From Pleurostoma richardsiae (taxonomy: Eukaryota; Ascomycota; Sordariomycetes; Calosphaeriales; Pleurostomataceae), in assembly GCA_030052745.1 (NCBI GenBank), contig JANBVO010000002.1:1922001-1986000 (forward strand): a DNA stretch of 64,000 nucleotides. Direction: 5' to 3'. Positions 44,956-57,584 of the stretch are shown here, piece by piece. Below the pieces are notes generated by a model that was not told the DNA's origin, made no database searches, and was given only the letters and a program-made list of their open reading frames with translations. The first letter of the stretch is position 1. Each line of letters begins with the position of its first letter. Both the position numbers and the translations under genes were made by a program.

Positions 44956-46520
44956 TCAAGTAAACGTGATCTTCTTGCCCATCAGGTTCCTAAACGCATC
45001 ATCAATCGCCTTCCGCTTCTGCGCCCTCTCCCCCTGATCTTCTTGCTCACCGAAGTCCTCCTCGTTGTCAGGACCCTCCACGTGTGGTGCCCAAGCTCGG
45101 ATCTGACCGTCCAGGTGCGCGCTGTAGATACCTCCAAGGGCGTTTCTCCCGCCCATCACTACGCCGCTCGAGCCGCCCACGCCACCGGCGCCTCTCCACA
45201 CGATGCTCGTGACCCTGTTCTTGACGGTCCTCTCCCCGCCACGCCGCGCCCTCACGCCTGCCATGCTGGGTCCCACGCCCCTCAGCCGCGTCACCACCGT
45301 GCCCTCGTGCAGGTCCAGCACCAAGATCTCCGTCTCGTTGGGCCAGAACAGTAGCTCTCCGCGAGGCGGCGTCAGCCCTACGGGGGATGTGAACATGGTT
45401 GCGCTGGCGAGTTGACCGTTGCGGATGCTCGGCCCGAAGCTCGCGAGCGTGTTGGCACCCGTCGCGGCGTCCCACACGCGAATGCGCCGGTCGTGGCCTG
45501 CCGACACAATGTACGCCCCGTCGTCCGTCCAGGTCAGCCCGTTGACGGGGCCCGAGTGAGCCTTTGCCGAAGCGCGGATGCCCCGCTCGCGGAGAGCGCC
45601 GCTGTCGACGTCGGCGCCGCGGTGCACGATGCCCAGGCTGTCCTCCTGGTCCAAGAGACCGACCAGGCCGCTCGCGCGGCGGATGTCCCAAATGCGCACA
45701 GAGCCGTCGACCGCGCCGCTGGCGAGGATATGCTCGTGCCGCGGCGACCAGGCCACCGACAGGACCGCCCCGGTCGCGGCTCCCACCTGTCCCGGTGCAA
45801 CGAGCGACTGGACGGCCGCCGATGACCGGAGATCGACGAGTCGCACCGCGGGATGCTGAGTCCCACATGCGACAAGCAGGTGGCTTGCTATTGGGGATAT
45901 GGCATGCGTGTAGATCTTGGAGGCGATGTCGAACGACCCAGACAGCCGCGCTGAGTCAGTTGCCCAGAGCTTGAGCGTCTGGTCGTACGACGACGACAGG
46001 AAGGCGGCGTTGTCGAACGGGTAGAACGAGAGATGCGTGATGCCGAACCGGTGAGCCTGGGACTTGCCTGCCGGAGCGCCGGGCAAGGTCTCGGCCTTGG
46101 CGATCTCAGCGACCGGCCGATACGTATGCGGTCGGTTTGGGTTTCCGCACTGCTCAAGGTCCCACAGCCTGATCGTCGCATCGGAGCCGCCGGATATCAG
46201 TCTGCGACGATAGCTGTTAGCCAAAGGTTCCGCCTCTGCTAGACTGGTGTCGGTCAGCAGCAAAAGCGCACTCACATCCTACCATCGAAGCGCTCCAGCG
46301 CCAAAGCGTTGACACCGGACTGATGCGCCCATATGTCCTTCCTACGGTCGGCGCCTGGTGAGTCGCTCTCTCCGTCACCAATGGCCGAACCTCGTTCTCC
46401 GCCGTCGAATCTCCATTGCGGCGCTGGCTGGAACGACCTCAGCAGCTTCGTGGTCTCGAGTTTTGCGAAGACATTGGGGCCGATGTTTCCAGTCGCCCGC
46501 TCAAACAGGAGCTGATTCAT
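44956..46520 (-). CDS. RAD28: CSA/ERCC8-like WD40 repair protein (Rad28)
   Basis: CSA is the substrate receptor of a DDB1-Cul4 ubiquitin ligase in transcription-coupled nucleotide excision repair. Two exons (46520..46276 and 46201..44956) give 496 residues; the 74-bp intron has GTGAGT, a GCTAACAG branch and CGCAG. The N-terminus MNQLLFERATGNIGP is the CSA family start, and the next block is DIWAHQSGVNALALERFDGR. WD repeats follow: ISGGSDATIRLWDLEQ, FLSSSYDQTLKLWATD, LVACGTQHPAVRLVDLR, LASGAVDGSVRIWDIRR and IVSAGHDRRIRVWDAATG. The WDIRR and VDLRS motifs are candidate DDB1-contact (DWD) boxes. The C-terminus is acidic then basic. The frame runs upstream without another ATG, so 46520 is the start. 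It is divergent from the small gene at 47026. Confidence 0.9.
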
Positions 46521-47025
46521 GCATCTGGGTCCCAAGAGACTGCTGTACGACGTTATCGTGTAAGGAATTTCTCGAGCAGAAACGTTCTGAGAGTTGTAGT
46601 AGCTCCCCAGATGGCGAGAAGAGGAATGACGATGTAGTGTGAAGTTTCGCAACGGCAAGGCTCCGGAAACCAGGGAGAGTCGTGTGTGCTCGAGCAGTCA
46701 GCGCCTTAGCGGCGGGGCAGCTGTAGAAAGAAACCCCACATGCTAGCGCTCTTAACGGGAGGCCGACGACGTCGACAGGCTTCTGGTTTCACTTCTTTCA
46801 AGCTTCTCTATTTCGCGGTTCCTCAAAGCGATAACACTTTACGAGCAGCATTGGCCTACATCAACTTTATAATTACGCGGATGATGCTTCTTTTCATAGC
46901 AATAGCCCACTTGTACGACAAGAGAAGCTCTCTAGGTTGAGATCGGCAGGTGGAACCAGTGTCGGCGCAGGAAAACAACATCACCATCCCACACAGCGGC
47001 CTCCTCAAGATCGAGTACCGCAAAC
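46521..47025. promoter_or_regulatory. Divergent promoter region of CSA and the 47026 gene
   Basis: A 505-bp spacer separates the two start codons, so the two genes probably share a promoter region. No clear TATA pair or named site stands out. Confidence 0.5.
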
Positions 47026-47780
47026 ATGTCCTCCCAGAACCTGGAGCGAGGCACTTTTGTCTACGCGGGATCGAGTCCAGAGCCATCAGAAAGGCCTAAG
47101 AGAAAGACAAGGGAGGCGAATGTCTACGATGCCGTTGCAGGTTCGGTCCCGCCCCCGATGGTCTCACAGTTTCATCTACAGCACAGCCTGGATCTAACAT
47201 CCCCTTTCATCTTTCAGGCCGAGTCTCCACCAACAAGACGCTGTCAACCCACAAGCGAAGCCAGAAGCAGTCCTCCGCAGGGCAATACCAGCTCCGCGAC
47301 GCGACCCACGCCCCCGAGGAGGTCCTCTTCGCGCGCCAGCACGCGCCGCAACGCTACGCCGAGAAGGACATCTACTTCGCGCACGAGGCGCTGCCCGACG
47401 GCGGGCGCGGCGTGCTCCCCGACAGCGACGCGCTCAAGGCAGTGCACGGCTACGCCAGCCTGTTCTACGAGGCGCTGGGCCAGCGGCGGCGCGCCGCGGG
47501 GCGGGACGACTGCTTCGTGGGGTCGCGGCTCGTCGACGAGCGGAGCATGGACGAGACGGCGCTGCTGGCGTTTGGGATCCTGCTGGAGGAGGCGGCGCGG
47601 GAGGCCCTGGGGAGGAGGGGCGACCTCGTGTTCACGGAGGGGGTCGAGGATGCTGATGGCGATGAGGACGAGGGGTCCGGCGCCGGCACGGAGAGGATGG
47701 CCGTGGGGTTGGAGGACCAGGAGGACTTCTGGAAGCGGCGGTTGCCGAAGAGGAGGAAACTGTCGGGAGACGCTGGGTAG
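47026..47780 (+). CDS. Conserved small protein of unknown function, basic N-terminus
   Basis: Two exons (47026..47140 and 47218..47780) join to 225 residues; the 77-bp intron starts GTTCGG and ends TTTCAG. The N-terminus is Ser/Arg/Lys-rich (GSSPEPSERPKRKTREANVY). After the junction come STNKTLSTHKRSQKQ, AEKDIYFAHEALPD, DALKAVHGYASLFYEALG and RSMDETALLAFGILLEEAAR, a mostly helical region. The end has an acidic run then KRRLPKRRKL, a possible nuclear signal. I do not recognise a named family, although the helical block looks conserved rather than random. Sharing a promoter with a repair gene hints at a nuclear role, which is only inference. The junction is supported by phase and by the change of reading frame. 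Confidence 0.75.
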
Positions 47781-50700
47781 AGAGTGGTGATGCCAGCCTA
47801 GGGGTGCCGCAGAGGCTGCTGATCATCTAGCGGAACATTGAGGCGGGCGATAAGGTTACTGCGCGGTCCCGGCGGTGAAGGAGTCGAGGGAGTTCGCTGG
47901 CTCAGAGACGCGGGACGATCAGCGCATAACGAGGCTGACGAGCCGTAATCAAAAGAGTTCATGCTTTCGATCTTCAGCGTCGTATCTCCAAGTACCGCTC
48001 CTCGGGGGGCTAACAACATGTCGATCCCCTCAGAACTCCCCTCGTTCCTCCCTCACGGTGGCGGTTCTGAGCGGCTCAACTGGGATCTGCGAGTGTGGCC
48101 CGTCCTTGACGGGTGCACCAGGGCCTCATTAATTAACGTAAGGCGGAAGGGTTCTAGATTAACCATGCTCGGAGACAAAGGCATTGATTGACTGGCTCAT
48201 CTTGGATCTGCCTTGTGATGGCTCGTCCCGAGGCGACGCCTTCGGACAATTTACGCGGCCAGATCAGGCCAGTGTGGGAATCCTGGAATAGCAGGCCCCA
48301 GGGTCATAAGCGCCGCTCCGCCTTCCAGATCGGTGCTCCTCACCGGAAGAAACAGCGTTGAAGGCGAGAATGTGCCTATCAGCGTTTGAAGTGGTGTTGT
48401 CGCCGCGCAGTAATCATTTTCGATATCAGATATCACTCTATCCGCTCCAGCAAACTCGAGACTCAAGCAAGTCGCCCTTCTGTCCCTTTGTCCTCCCTTT
48501 TCCGAAGAGGAAAGCAACTCGTGAGCCTTGGCAGCCCCATGTGATATGTTTCGGGGGCCACCCAATTCTGACGCATCACCCCCCCTCCTTGCTGGAGCTT
48601 CCCCTCTTCGTTTCGCGGTAAAGATCAAGCACGGGGTTGTCACATATGCGGCCAACGGCATGCAGATGCACACACGGGTTGCGACAGCGCCCTTCGACCG
48701 CCTCCTTGTTGGGCAGCTTTCTCAACCCGCTGTCAGCCGAGATCCAGAACAGCCGAATGCATTGCTTCTGTTGAGAATTTGTTGATGTAAGCCGCCCTAG
48801 TGCAACATCTATCCCTCATGTCACACTGCTTTGGTCTCCGCGACCCTCGTCTCCCCACACCATAATGGAACGGTTTGCGTCGGACAATAGGGTCTAGATG
48901 CGACCGTGTCATGGTAAGCCAAGAATTTGAAGATGGAAATAGTTTCGAGCCTGAAATGCGTCTCTTCGGGCATCAGAAGGATGAACTGGCTTCTCTTTCG
49001 ACTGGTCTGGACCGTCTTCTTCGGCTGACTTCTGCTGTTCCAGACCTTGGGGACGCATATTGCCTCCAGCGACACATGTGTCTACCTACCTCGGAGATGC
49101 AGTCGAGATGCAGACATTTCAAGTGTGATGATGCCGACAGTCTCGCGAAGTGACTGATAAGGATTCTGGCATCGTGGGGTCCTACCCGACGCCGAGGCTA
49201 TACCGAGCATCAGTTAAGGCGGAAGAGGGAAGGATGTATCCTAACGCTCGAACGCTTCCACTTCTGCCTCGTAGAGTCGCGACGGACAAGTTCGGGATCA
49301 ATGGCCATAAATGACGAGTGCACGAGAAGATACCTCGGCCTGGATGATGCTACTCAGCCGTTACCAGCTAGAGCGTCGTTGTCACAAGATCATCCCCTCA
49401 TTCTCTCTGTCGTTCAAGCAAACTCTCTGATCGCCAGTGCCGTTTGCGGCTATGCTAGCCGATAGTCAACCAAGATTTCCTGGAAACCGTTTCTCACAAA
49501 TGTGATGTGTCACGAACGTGAGCGCCTGAACCGCCCCAGGGTCGCATTTCCACGAAACAGTAAAGACTGGTGAGATTTTGAGTCTAGGCGACGCCTCTGA
49601 CGATCAGAAGCGCCCCAGAGATGCTCTGGAATCGGTAAGATCGATAAGCAAACAGGGCTGAAGGCGCCCTGCGGCCGTCATGCCGTGATGCAGGCTGTCA
49701 AGGACTGACTTGACGCCGCGACGAGAGACATCTTGTTGCCTTTCCACAGATGGAAAACAACGAACTCTCAAGAATGGGTAAAGCGTCGACTGTCCTCCAG
49801 GCCGCCCATCACTTGATGGACTCCGTCGTCGCCTGGCAGGACATTCGGTTGAGCGCAGATCTGGCTCTCTTCGCATTGCAACAAATATCGGTGGGCACTG
49901 TGTTATTCTTGTTTCCAACACCCCCTGTAATTAGATCAATGTACTGTTGGTTTCAGCAACGGTGCCTCCAGGACCTCGGAAGCTTGCATCCAGGCATTCT
50001 CGGAGCCGGAATTGAACCAGGAGTCTAGACCTCGAACTTGCCTGCTCGGTCCCGGTAAGAACTCACCTGAGCAATCCATCCTGCGGGTCATCATGGCCCT
50101 GTCTTCTCGTCATGCCCAGGGAATGCCCTTGAAGACGAGAGGATGTTTGCCCTGAGATCGTCAGGTCCTGGCACCAACTGACGTTTAACGCTGTTACATA
50201 CGTGCCCAACTCCAGACTCGCAACTTGCGAGGGCGCCGAATGATTGGCTGTCGAGGTCGTCCAACTGGCAGCCCTGTTTCCGACGCTTTGACTCTACGCA
50301 TCAACTCGGCCCGCTCGGTCAAGGACAGCCCGACCTGACAGCGTAATAACAGACCTCCGTTATCGTGCTCGGAGTGCGACGTTAACCAGTCAGCTGCGCT
50401 CCATCGTTCGGTTCCCCTCACTGCCTGGCCTGATCCCTCCCGCGTCTCAGTAAGCTTCACTAGGCGCGATGTTGCGCTTTGAGGCTGCTCGGTGACAGAA
50501 TCAGTCACGTGCCCTGCCTGTGGGGGACGGATGGGGTAATCAGAGGCTCAAACATGCCAGATCAGGGCGGGACGGAATCCTTCGGCGGCGCACGTCTGGC
50601 ACACGGACAATTTGGGGCCGCAGCGTTGTCGTACGTCCTAGGTCTCTTGACGACCAGGCGATCTTCACCGGTGTAAGTGAGACACGCTGCGCCTTCAGCT

Positions 50701-53700
50701 GCCATGGCCAGTTGTGCCTCTTCCCGGTCGGGATGCTCGAACGGAGCGTCTATCAGAAAGAGGCAGTCACCGAACGCTCTCGAGGTACCGCTCATGTACC
50801 GTCACCAAGCGGGCAATGTACAGATTCATCGCGTGATAAAAGTATTTTTCCGAGTTGCAGAAACTCCAGACAGCGAGCGTTGCCGGACTTGTGCGGTGTC
50901 CTAATCACATGGAATGCGATTGGACGACGCAGCATCCCTTACGGATGTCGGTCGAAGGAGCTGATGACGGGGTTTGATTCATCCCAAGTCCACGGACCGA
51001 GTCCACTGTGGCGGCGACGTTGATCGTCAGGTCCTACGCGGCTGAAGCTACGGCACAGCTGTCTCAGATACGCAGTTTTCGCCGCGCTACGTCAGCTGTG
51101 GTCGTTGACTTGTGACCGATATCTCTCACCCTGAGACAAGATCCCCATGCGGTGATCGAAGACATGCCCGGCCGTTTGGGTCCCTCCTCCTCCTCCACAA
51201 AAGTCCCAGGAGACGCGGCCCAGCATTGCTTTTTTCGAAATTTCTTCTGCTTCTCCGAACCGGTCAGTGGCGCTAAGCCAGAGACATTGCACCGAGGTTG
51301 GTGCTGGAGGAGCCCGGCGATTGGCTTCCAGACATTCTCCGCGTGGCGCCCTTGCTGGCTGGCTTGCCACCTGGGCCCCTCTCGCAAGGGCCGCTCCGCG
51401 TCACCGCCTCTTCTGGGGGGGTTGAGCCGCTGGTTTTGCACGTTGCTCAGTGCTGAGCATGCATGCAGCTCGATGACTCCCGCGTGGGTTATCCAGCGCG
51501 AGATGCCCGTGCGGGCACTACAACAACAGCTGAGGGCTGCACGGGTCTTGCTCCGAAGCCTGCGGAAAATTGGCGGCACAACATCGGATATCACACTTCA
51601 AAGGTTTAGTCAATTCTTGGCCGGAGGTCGCCAATCTCGCAAAAGAAAGAGTGCAGGCAGCCATTGACGTTGGGATTACAAACAGTCCGGCCGGAAGGAG
51701 AGACTAACGCACATGACTCGAGACAAGAGAGAGACGCCTTTGATGATGGTGGCCTGTACCGACCGGCTGGTCCGGCGTCGCGGACGCGGACGGCTCGTCC
51801 ACGTGGAATGCGGAAGCAGCCTATCTGCTAGTGTTTGGCACTATCCGGAGTGGCTGAGAGGGCATTTGGAATTTCGTCTTAAAGTTCCTTATTCGCTCTA
51901 GAGCGCGGACTCTGAGCCGTAGTTACTCACCGAGTCGCCGTAAACGACTGGATCTTCGCCGTGAGGCGCGCCCAAAAAAGTCTATCACAGTAGAAGTGTC
52001 TAGCGCGGGTTGCGTGGGTACAGCATCGCACCGACCCGACGTCCCCGACCACATTCTTGTCACTGTCAGCGGGTTGCAGAGCACAACAGGATCCTGCTGT
52101 TCAGCCACGATTGCCCAACGCCGCCATATGCGCGGGCAAAGGCAGGTAGCCGAAACCTTAGCTCGAGAACTTGCATTAGCTGGCCCGACGTGCGGGCCGG
52201 TTATTTTCTTGCTGATCATGATGCCATCAACGGACAGGAGGAAGGGCGATCGACACGAGAGGAAATCTCTCCGTAAATCAAGACCGTCGTCTACGGAGTC
52301 TGCTCGGTGACTTCGGTCTGCTGGGCGACTGGCTGCTGGCTGCGACCTTCTCGTTCTGAAGTGATCAGTCACATCCCAAGTGTCCCGACTGGCAGAGCAG
52401 CTCGGGAGCCAGAGAGGGGCCAAGCTGGCGCCGTGGGGCCTCATTCCCCCCCTGGTGGTGGGCCGGGCGTCGAGGAAAAAGGGTCTCATCGTCAAAGACT
52501 CGCCCCAAGGCCTCGTCGCCTGACAAAAGATGAGAAATGACAGAATCTGCTAATGGAGAGACTCCATTGGAATGGAGAGAGCTTCCCACGCCATGGCTCT
52601 GGGACCAGCTACAGCTCTTGATTGGGCCCGTCCTGGCGAAGGCTTTTTTTCGTAGCTGGTTCCAGGTTCCGGGCTCGTCAGGATCCTCGAAGACGGTGCC
52701 CGCGTCATGCAGTGAGAATCTTTGCGTCCCGTCCGTCTCTTGCTGCCCCTGGAAACTCCCTCCCTGGAGTTCAGGTATGTGTGACGTACCCCGTACTCCT
52801 GAACGCACCAGCCGCAGAGGGCGAACCGCCATAGGCAAGAGAAAGGGGGCACTCTCTGGCCTCTGCTACCTTCGGCTACGTTTCTCCTCTCAAGCGCACG
52901 ACGAGTCGTAATTTCGAGGGGGTGCAGGTGATTTCGCGGCCGTACCCATCCATTGATAGGATCATTTCTCCGTATTAGCGCGTTGCATGCTCTCCTCTCG
53001 CCGTCGCCCACATGGCCCTTTGTGGGGGTCAGAGTTGCACGCTCAGGGAAACGTCAGGTGTCGGGTGCATAAGGGTTGCATTACGGAGGGTTTGTCTCCC
53101 ACCAAGCATGCATCCTGGCAAAGCTGCCCTGATTCTCCTTCAAGAAAGCCGGCATTGCGCTGTATCGTAACGCACCTTTTACGAGAGGGTTGTTGGACGA
53201 GGTACTATGTATCGCTGCCATTCGCACCGGCAAGACGAAACGTCTGGTGTTGGATCTTGTGGAAGATCGCCTCGAGGGATACGTGGAGTTAGGCAAGTAA
53301 AGCAAGCCAGCTTACGACCGAGGCGGGATCCGTTCTTGACGTCTGAGGACACTAAGCCTGCTGGAGATAGCATTCTCACGGTGTCATCCTCTTGAGGTTA
53401 ACCAACACCCACCGAACTCTCTTAGTGTCCAGCATTCCAGGGGCTCCTGGCGTCGCGCATTCTTCCAGAACAGTAATTCATGCCTGCGACGATGCGCCAA
53501 ATGATTCCATGCGGCTTCTATTTTCGTCTAACGTCCGACGGGCCCCTGTGGAAGTGTTAGTCGTCGGTCCTGGCTGTCTTCGCTTGACGATATCTCTCTG
53601 TAGACCCAGATGATTGCTAAACGAGGTGTTTGAAATGAGGTCGATAGAAGCGGTCTGTGTGCATCGGTCCGGTCCTGTTGATGGGCGCGCTGCGTCAAGC

Positions 53701-56700
53701 TCGGCAAACGAGTCAGAAGATGCACTGCACCCATCAACCGACCGTCATCATCAGCAGCCACCAGTGGCGGCGAGATTGCATGTCTCCCAAGGTCCCTCCA
53801 CCGCCTCGTTTCGTGCTGCTTTGGACAGACAGCGGTGAGGTAACCTTAACCACCCCCACTTTTGGGCCATTATCATCACGTTGGGGGTTTGTATGCAATG
53901 ATCGCCGTTTCTCCATCTGTCAAAGAGGCGGTGACCCTGGCAGCACCCATGATCAGGCAGGATTGACGCCGACATTCATGCGTCTCTCAACCCGCGGAGG
54001 TGTTGTGTACTTTGGGGGTGGGAGGTGGACCAGATCCAACATCACCGTTGGCCAAGGATGACCAATCTGGCAACGCCGACCTAGTGTACTTCTGGCAGCT
54101 TGATAATGCGATAAGCCCGGCGCAACGGTAGCAGACCATGCAGGCCTGCAGGTATTGACACCACGACAGCCTTAAATCACGCCCTGCGTAGAATCGACTG
54201 GTCGACGAGCGGAGGTAGCAGGAGATCTAGTTATGTACGTAGATTCTAGCTTCTTTCGGGCTTCTGCCCTCGGATGCAGACATGCGTGCAATACAGGGCT
54301 GAAGACGTCCTTCGCCCCGGACAGACCCGGAGTTGTTAGAGCGAAAAAAGGGTCTGTCCGTGGATGCTGCTGGACAGGCCCGGGAGAGGCCGCAGGACAT
54401 GAGCCAGCGTTCCTGTTCTTCGTGTGGTCGCTCAGACAGGAAGTCGGTGGACAGAGCTTTGGCCGAAAGAAGCCGGCCGGCCGGCCGCCAAGCCCTGCCT
54501 TATTGCTCACCCAATGTCTTCTTAAGCCGACGGAGGAGAAGAGGCGTGACGGCAGCACCCCCAGTCTGCGGAAGATGGATGTACGGATGTAGTCGCCAGG
54601 AGAGTCCTGCTTGTTAGTGACTCCATACAAATCGTTACACTAAATTCTCACATCGAAGGGGCATCCGACCCCTCATTCTGGTGCATAACTGCAATCTCCT
54701 GCCCGGTGCGGGTGATTCTCCGTTGGATTACCGAGTTTGGGAGCAAGCTCATGTCGTCAACGGAGCTTTCGAAGGCCCCGGAGACATCGAAGTGCAGTGT
54801 ACCGACGGGATACGCGCCGCAGAGGAGACACGCCTCCTACACAGTATCCGCATCTGCTGGTGTATCATTGTCGTGCTCTCGCGAAACTCATTGGCCTGCC
54901 CCTCTGTTGATCGCCGCGCACATGACCAACAAGTGCCGGGGCGGAGGGAGGAGACTGCGGCAAGTTTGCCGACCCTCCCAGGAAGTGCCCAGTCGACATT
55001 GGGCACTGGACAAAGTGCCAGAGATCTGCTCGTCAGGCTTCGTCCCATTGCGCCCATCGTACTAGTATGTACATACATACTCCGTGAGTACATCACCCTG
55101 CCTGACCAGGCTAGCACAGGCGGTCGGTGCTGTTGTGCTCAACGAGACACGGTGAGTAGCGGACGGAACGGTGGAGTGGTGTTGCGGCTGCCGATGGAAG
55201 TGCCACTCGCCCGTTTTGACACATTCCTCGTCCCGTCCCCTCAGCTAAGGTAGCCGACGCCGTCTGATCCCAAAAATCCCGGCTCCTTGCCTAACTTGGG
55301 TAACTTACACCCTTAGCTCACCTACGTTAGACCTCATTGAGAAGTCGAGGTCTGATGCCTACCCGCGTATCCCGAGGTCGATAGTGACATGAGGTGCAAT
55401 GAAGGCGCTCGCAGGGCTGGCGGCTTGTGCAGAGGTTCAAGCCTCATCTTCCTTTTCCGTGACGGATGGGCCTGTGACTGGAAGTACCTCTCCGAGGTAA
55501 GTGGGCGTGTGGACGCCCACCCTCCGTTGTGGCTTCGCTGACTTGGAGCTACCCCTCATGGGCAGGCAAGGTACGCGAGGTACATGCGAGTACGGCCGGC
55601 CGGAGAGGTGCGGGAATGGAAACGCCCAGGGTCCATTCGGGTGGTATCCCACCCCGATATTTCCAGATCTGTCAATACACCTGATCTGTACCTTGCGCGG
55701 GCGGTCAATGCAGCATCCTTCGGGTACTTCACTCTGTCAGCAGCAGGGTGGACAGGCGATAACGACTTGGGCACCTGGGTGCATACGAGAGGCCTGGCCG
55801 TCTCTCGCGTGTGGGACGCTCCCATCACTCTCCTCTCTGGCCATCTTCACGTAAAGCACCTGAGGGACAGACGAAGAAGAGCGTATCAGACGGACCCTCC
55901 GTTAGACGGGATGAACCTGAGCTACCTAGGTACCTAGGTAGAGAGTTGAAGGTAGAGGGGTACTTTGAGGTACTCGGCGGTTCCTCGCCCTGTGCCGGTG
56001 GCCAGTGCTGATCCAATCATTTCCCCAGCAAGGAGCTCCGAGTTCCTTCCACCATCTGGAACAAGCCGGCCCTTGCTCGGGACCAGACCACGGGTACCAG
56101 TCCAGAACCCTCATCTCGGGCGGTACATTGCGGTACATGGAGTTCCTCGAGGGGAAATCACGCCTTGCGCGCTATTCGAGTCGCCGGGTCGCTGCCACCA
56201 CCACCGCCTTCTCCGAGTCTCGAGCTAACAGAGTCGATGAGACGAAAAGCACCTGCCGTCCATCGCAAAACAACACACGATACCCTTGCGGTACGCCTTG
56301 CCGCACCCGTCGTCGACTGTCATCTGCCGAACGCGACAGCACCCGCCAGGGTGTGGATGCTTCTGCTGCTTTCTCTTGCTGCTTGCTGCTTCGGCTGCTT
56401 GTCTCCCTCGCCAATCATTCTCGCCGGGCTGTGGCCACAGAGGACTGGGCTGAGTGGCTGATATCTCTCGGTCACCGCTCGCTTGCTTGTGCTTCCCCGC
56501 AAAAGCGGCCAAGGCGTGGCTCACAGCTGCTGCTGCACGCAAGAAGAACAATACCGTGCTTCGTATACGGAATACACACAAGCTTCCTCCGTCCTCTACC
56601 AGCCAAGCCGGTCAACCTGACGCCGCCTGCTCGGGAACGGACGACGCCCCTCCCCAGAAACAGGAACGGAACGTTGGCTCAGAGGCGACACAAACACACG

Positions 56701-56900
56701 CGCCAAAACGGCAAACAACACGAGGGGAGCGAGGAAGGACCTGGCAATTGGCAGAGCTCCACCGAGTTGAGATCCCCACCCCGGCGCCGCCTCTCTCGTT
56801 CTGCTGCTCGCGGCTCCACCTCATGTGCCTGGGTCCCCGGTCGTGTCGACTTGAACTAGCACCTCGAGACAGCCAGCTTGGCAGGGCCGGGTAGCTCAAT
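47781..56900. other. Nine-kilobase interval without a supported gene
   Basis: This is the longest gene-free stretch in the window. Many frames of 60-190 codons exist on both strands, often overlapping, and none shows a domain, signal peptide with plausible exon, or splice-joined continuation I can support. Base composition is close to that of the genes, so it is not an AT-rich RIP-degraded block. I see no transposase, integrase or reverse-transcriptase motif and no long tandem repeat. A GGCC/CCGG-rich palindromic run lies near 54474-54485 and a TACCTAGG palindrome at 55923-55940. It may hold regulatory sequence for the transcription factor downstream, non-coding RNAs or young genes. Confidence 0.5.
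55923..55940. repeat. 18-bp perfect palindrome built from TACCTAGG
   Basis: TACCTAGGTACCTAGGTA is identical to its reverse complement. Related GGTACC/GGTACCT words occur in several other spacers of this window. Confidence 0.8.
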
Positions 56901-57584
56901 TCGCTTTTCTGCCCACGGAGCCAAAAGTCCACCGGGTCAAATACCTAACCGTTGACCGTCTTTTGCCCGCGTATCCATCCAGCCGCCGCTTCGCGACTCG
57001 CGAAACTGGGCCTCGTTGAGCTCCCTTGACCTTCACCTCCCTCCTTGGCGTTGCTTTTTCGTCCACTTCCGACCCTGCCCTCTCGGTTTCGCGCACCACC
57101 GCCACAACCCCCCGTCCTCGTCTTGTCTCAGGAAAACGTCGGCAAAGAGGAGCTTTTTGCCGTCGCTGCCCAACTTGCAGATCCCTCTGCATCCTTGGGC
57201 TCGGCTCTTGTTCCAACGACGCATGGCCGGCGCAGCTCCATGGGAGACGTCGCGGTCCGCCTAGGAGCTCACCGTCACCGTGCCTTTCCTTCCAATCCAC
57301 TGCCACACGGTCTCATGCTGTAAGACGGCCAATAGGACCGGCAGCTACTTGATGCTCTCGTCCGATGAACCCTGAGCATCGCTAGTGTACGTACAGTGCC
57401 GCGCGCGCACCCAGAGTACGCATGTACCTGGGTCGGCTTCCCGAACGGCTGGAGTCGCCTCTCCCACTGACTGGTCCCTCTCCCCCATAGCTCCCATGGC
57501 CTCCGCAGCTGCCTGACCGTTCATGGTGGCCGCCCTCTTGTCTTCCTCTTGTATTTATGTACATATATACCACTCCTCAGCAGC
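56901..57584 (+). other. Probable 5' leader and proximal promoter of the Zn2Cys6 gene
   Basis: About 680 bp before the ATG at 57585, largely CT-rich from 57000 to 57330, as in fungal transcription start regions. Several short upstream frames lie here. A TATATA string at about 57564-57569 is too close to the ATG to be a normal TATA box. Confidence 0.4.

Noticed and set aside
51064-52838. Overlapping frames of 150-190 codons on both strands
   Set aside because: Compositions are random-looking, frames overlap on opposite strands, and most start from GTG or TTG.
47781-56900. RIP-degraded transposon block
   Set aside because: The interval is not AT-rich and has no recognisable transposon protein fragment or long terminal or tandem repeats.
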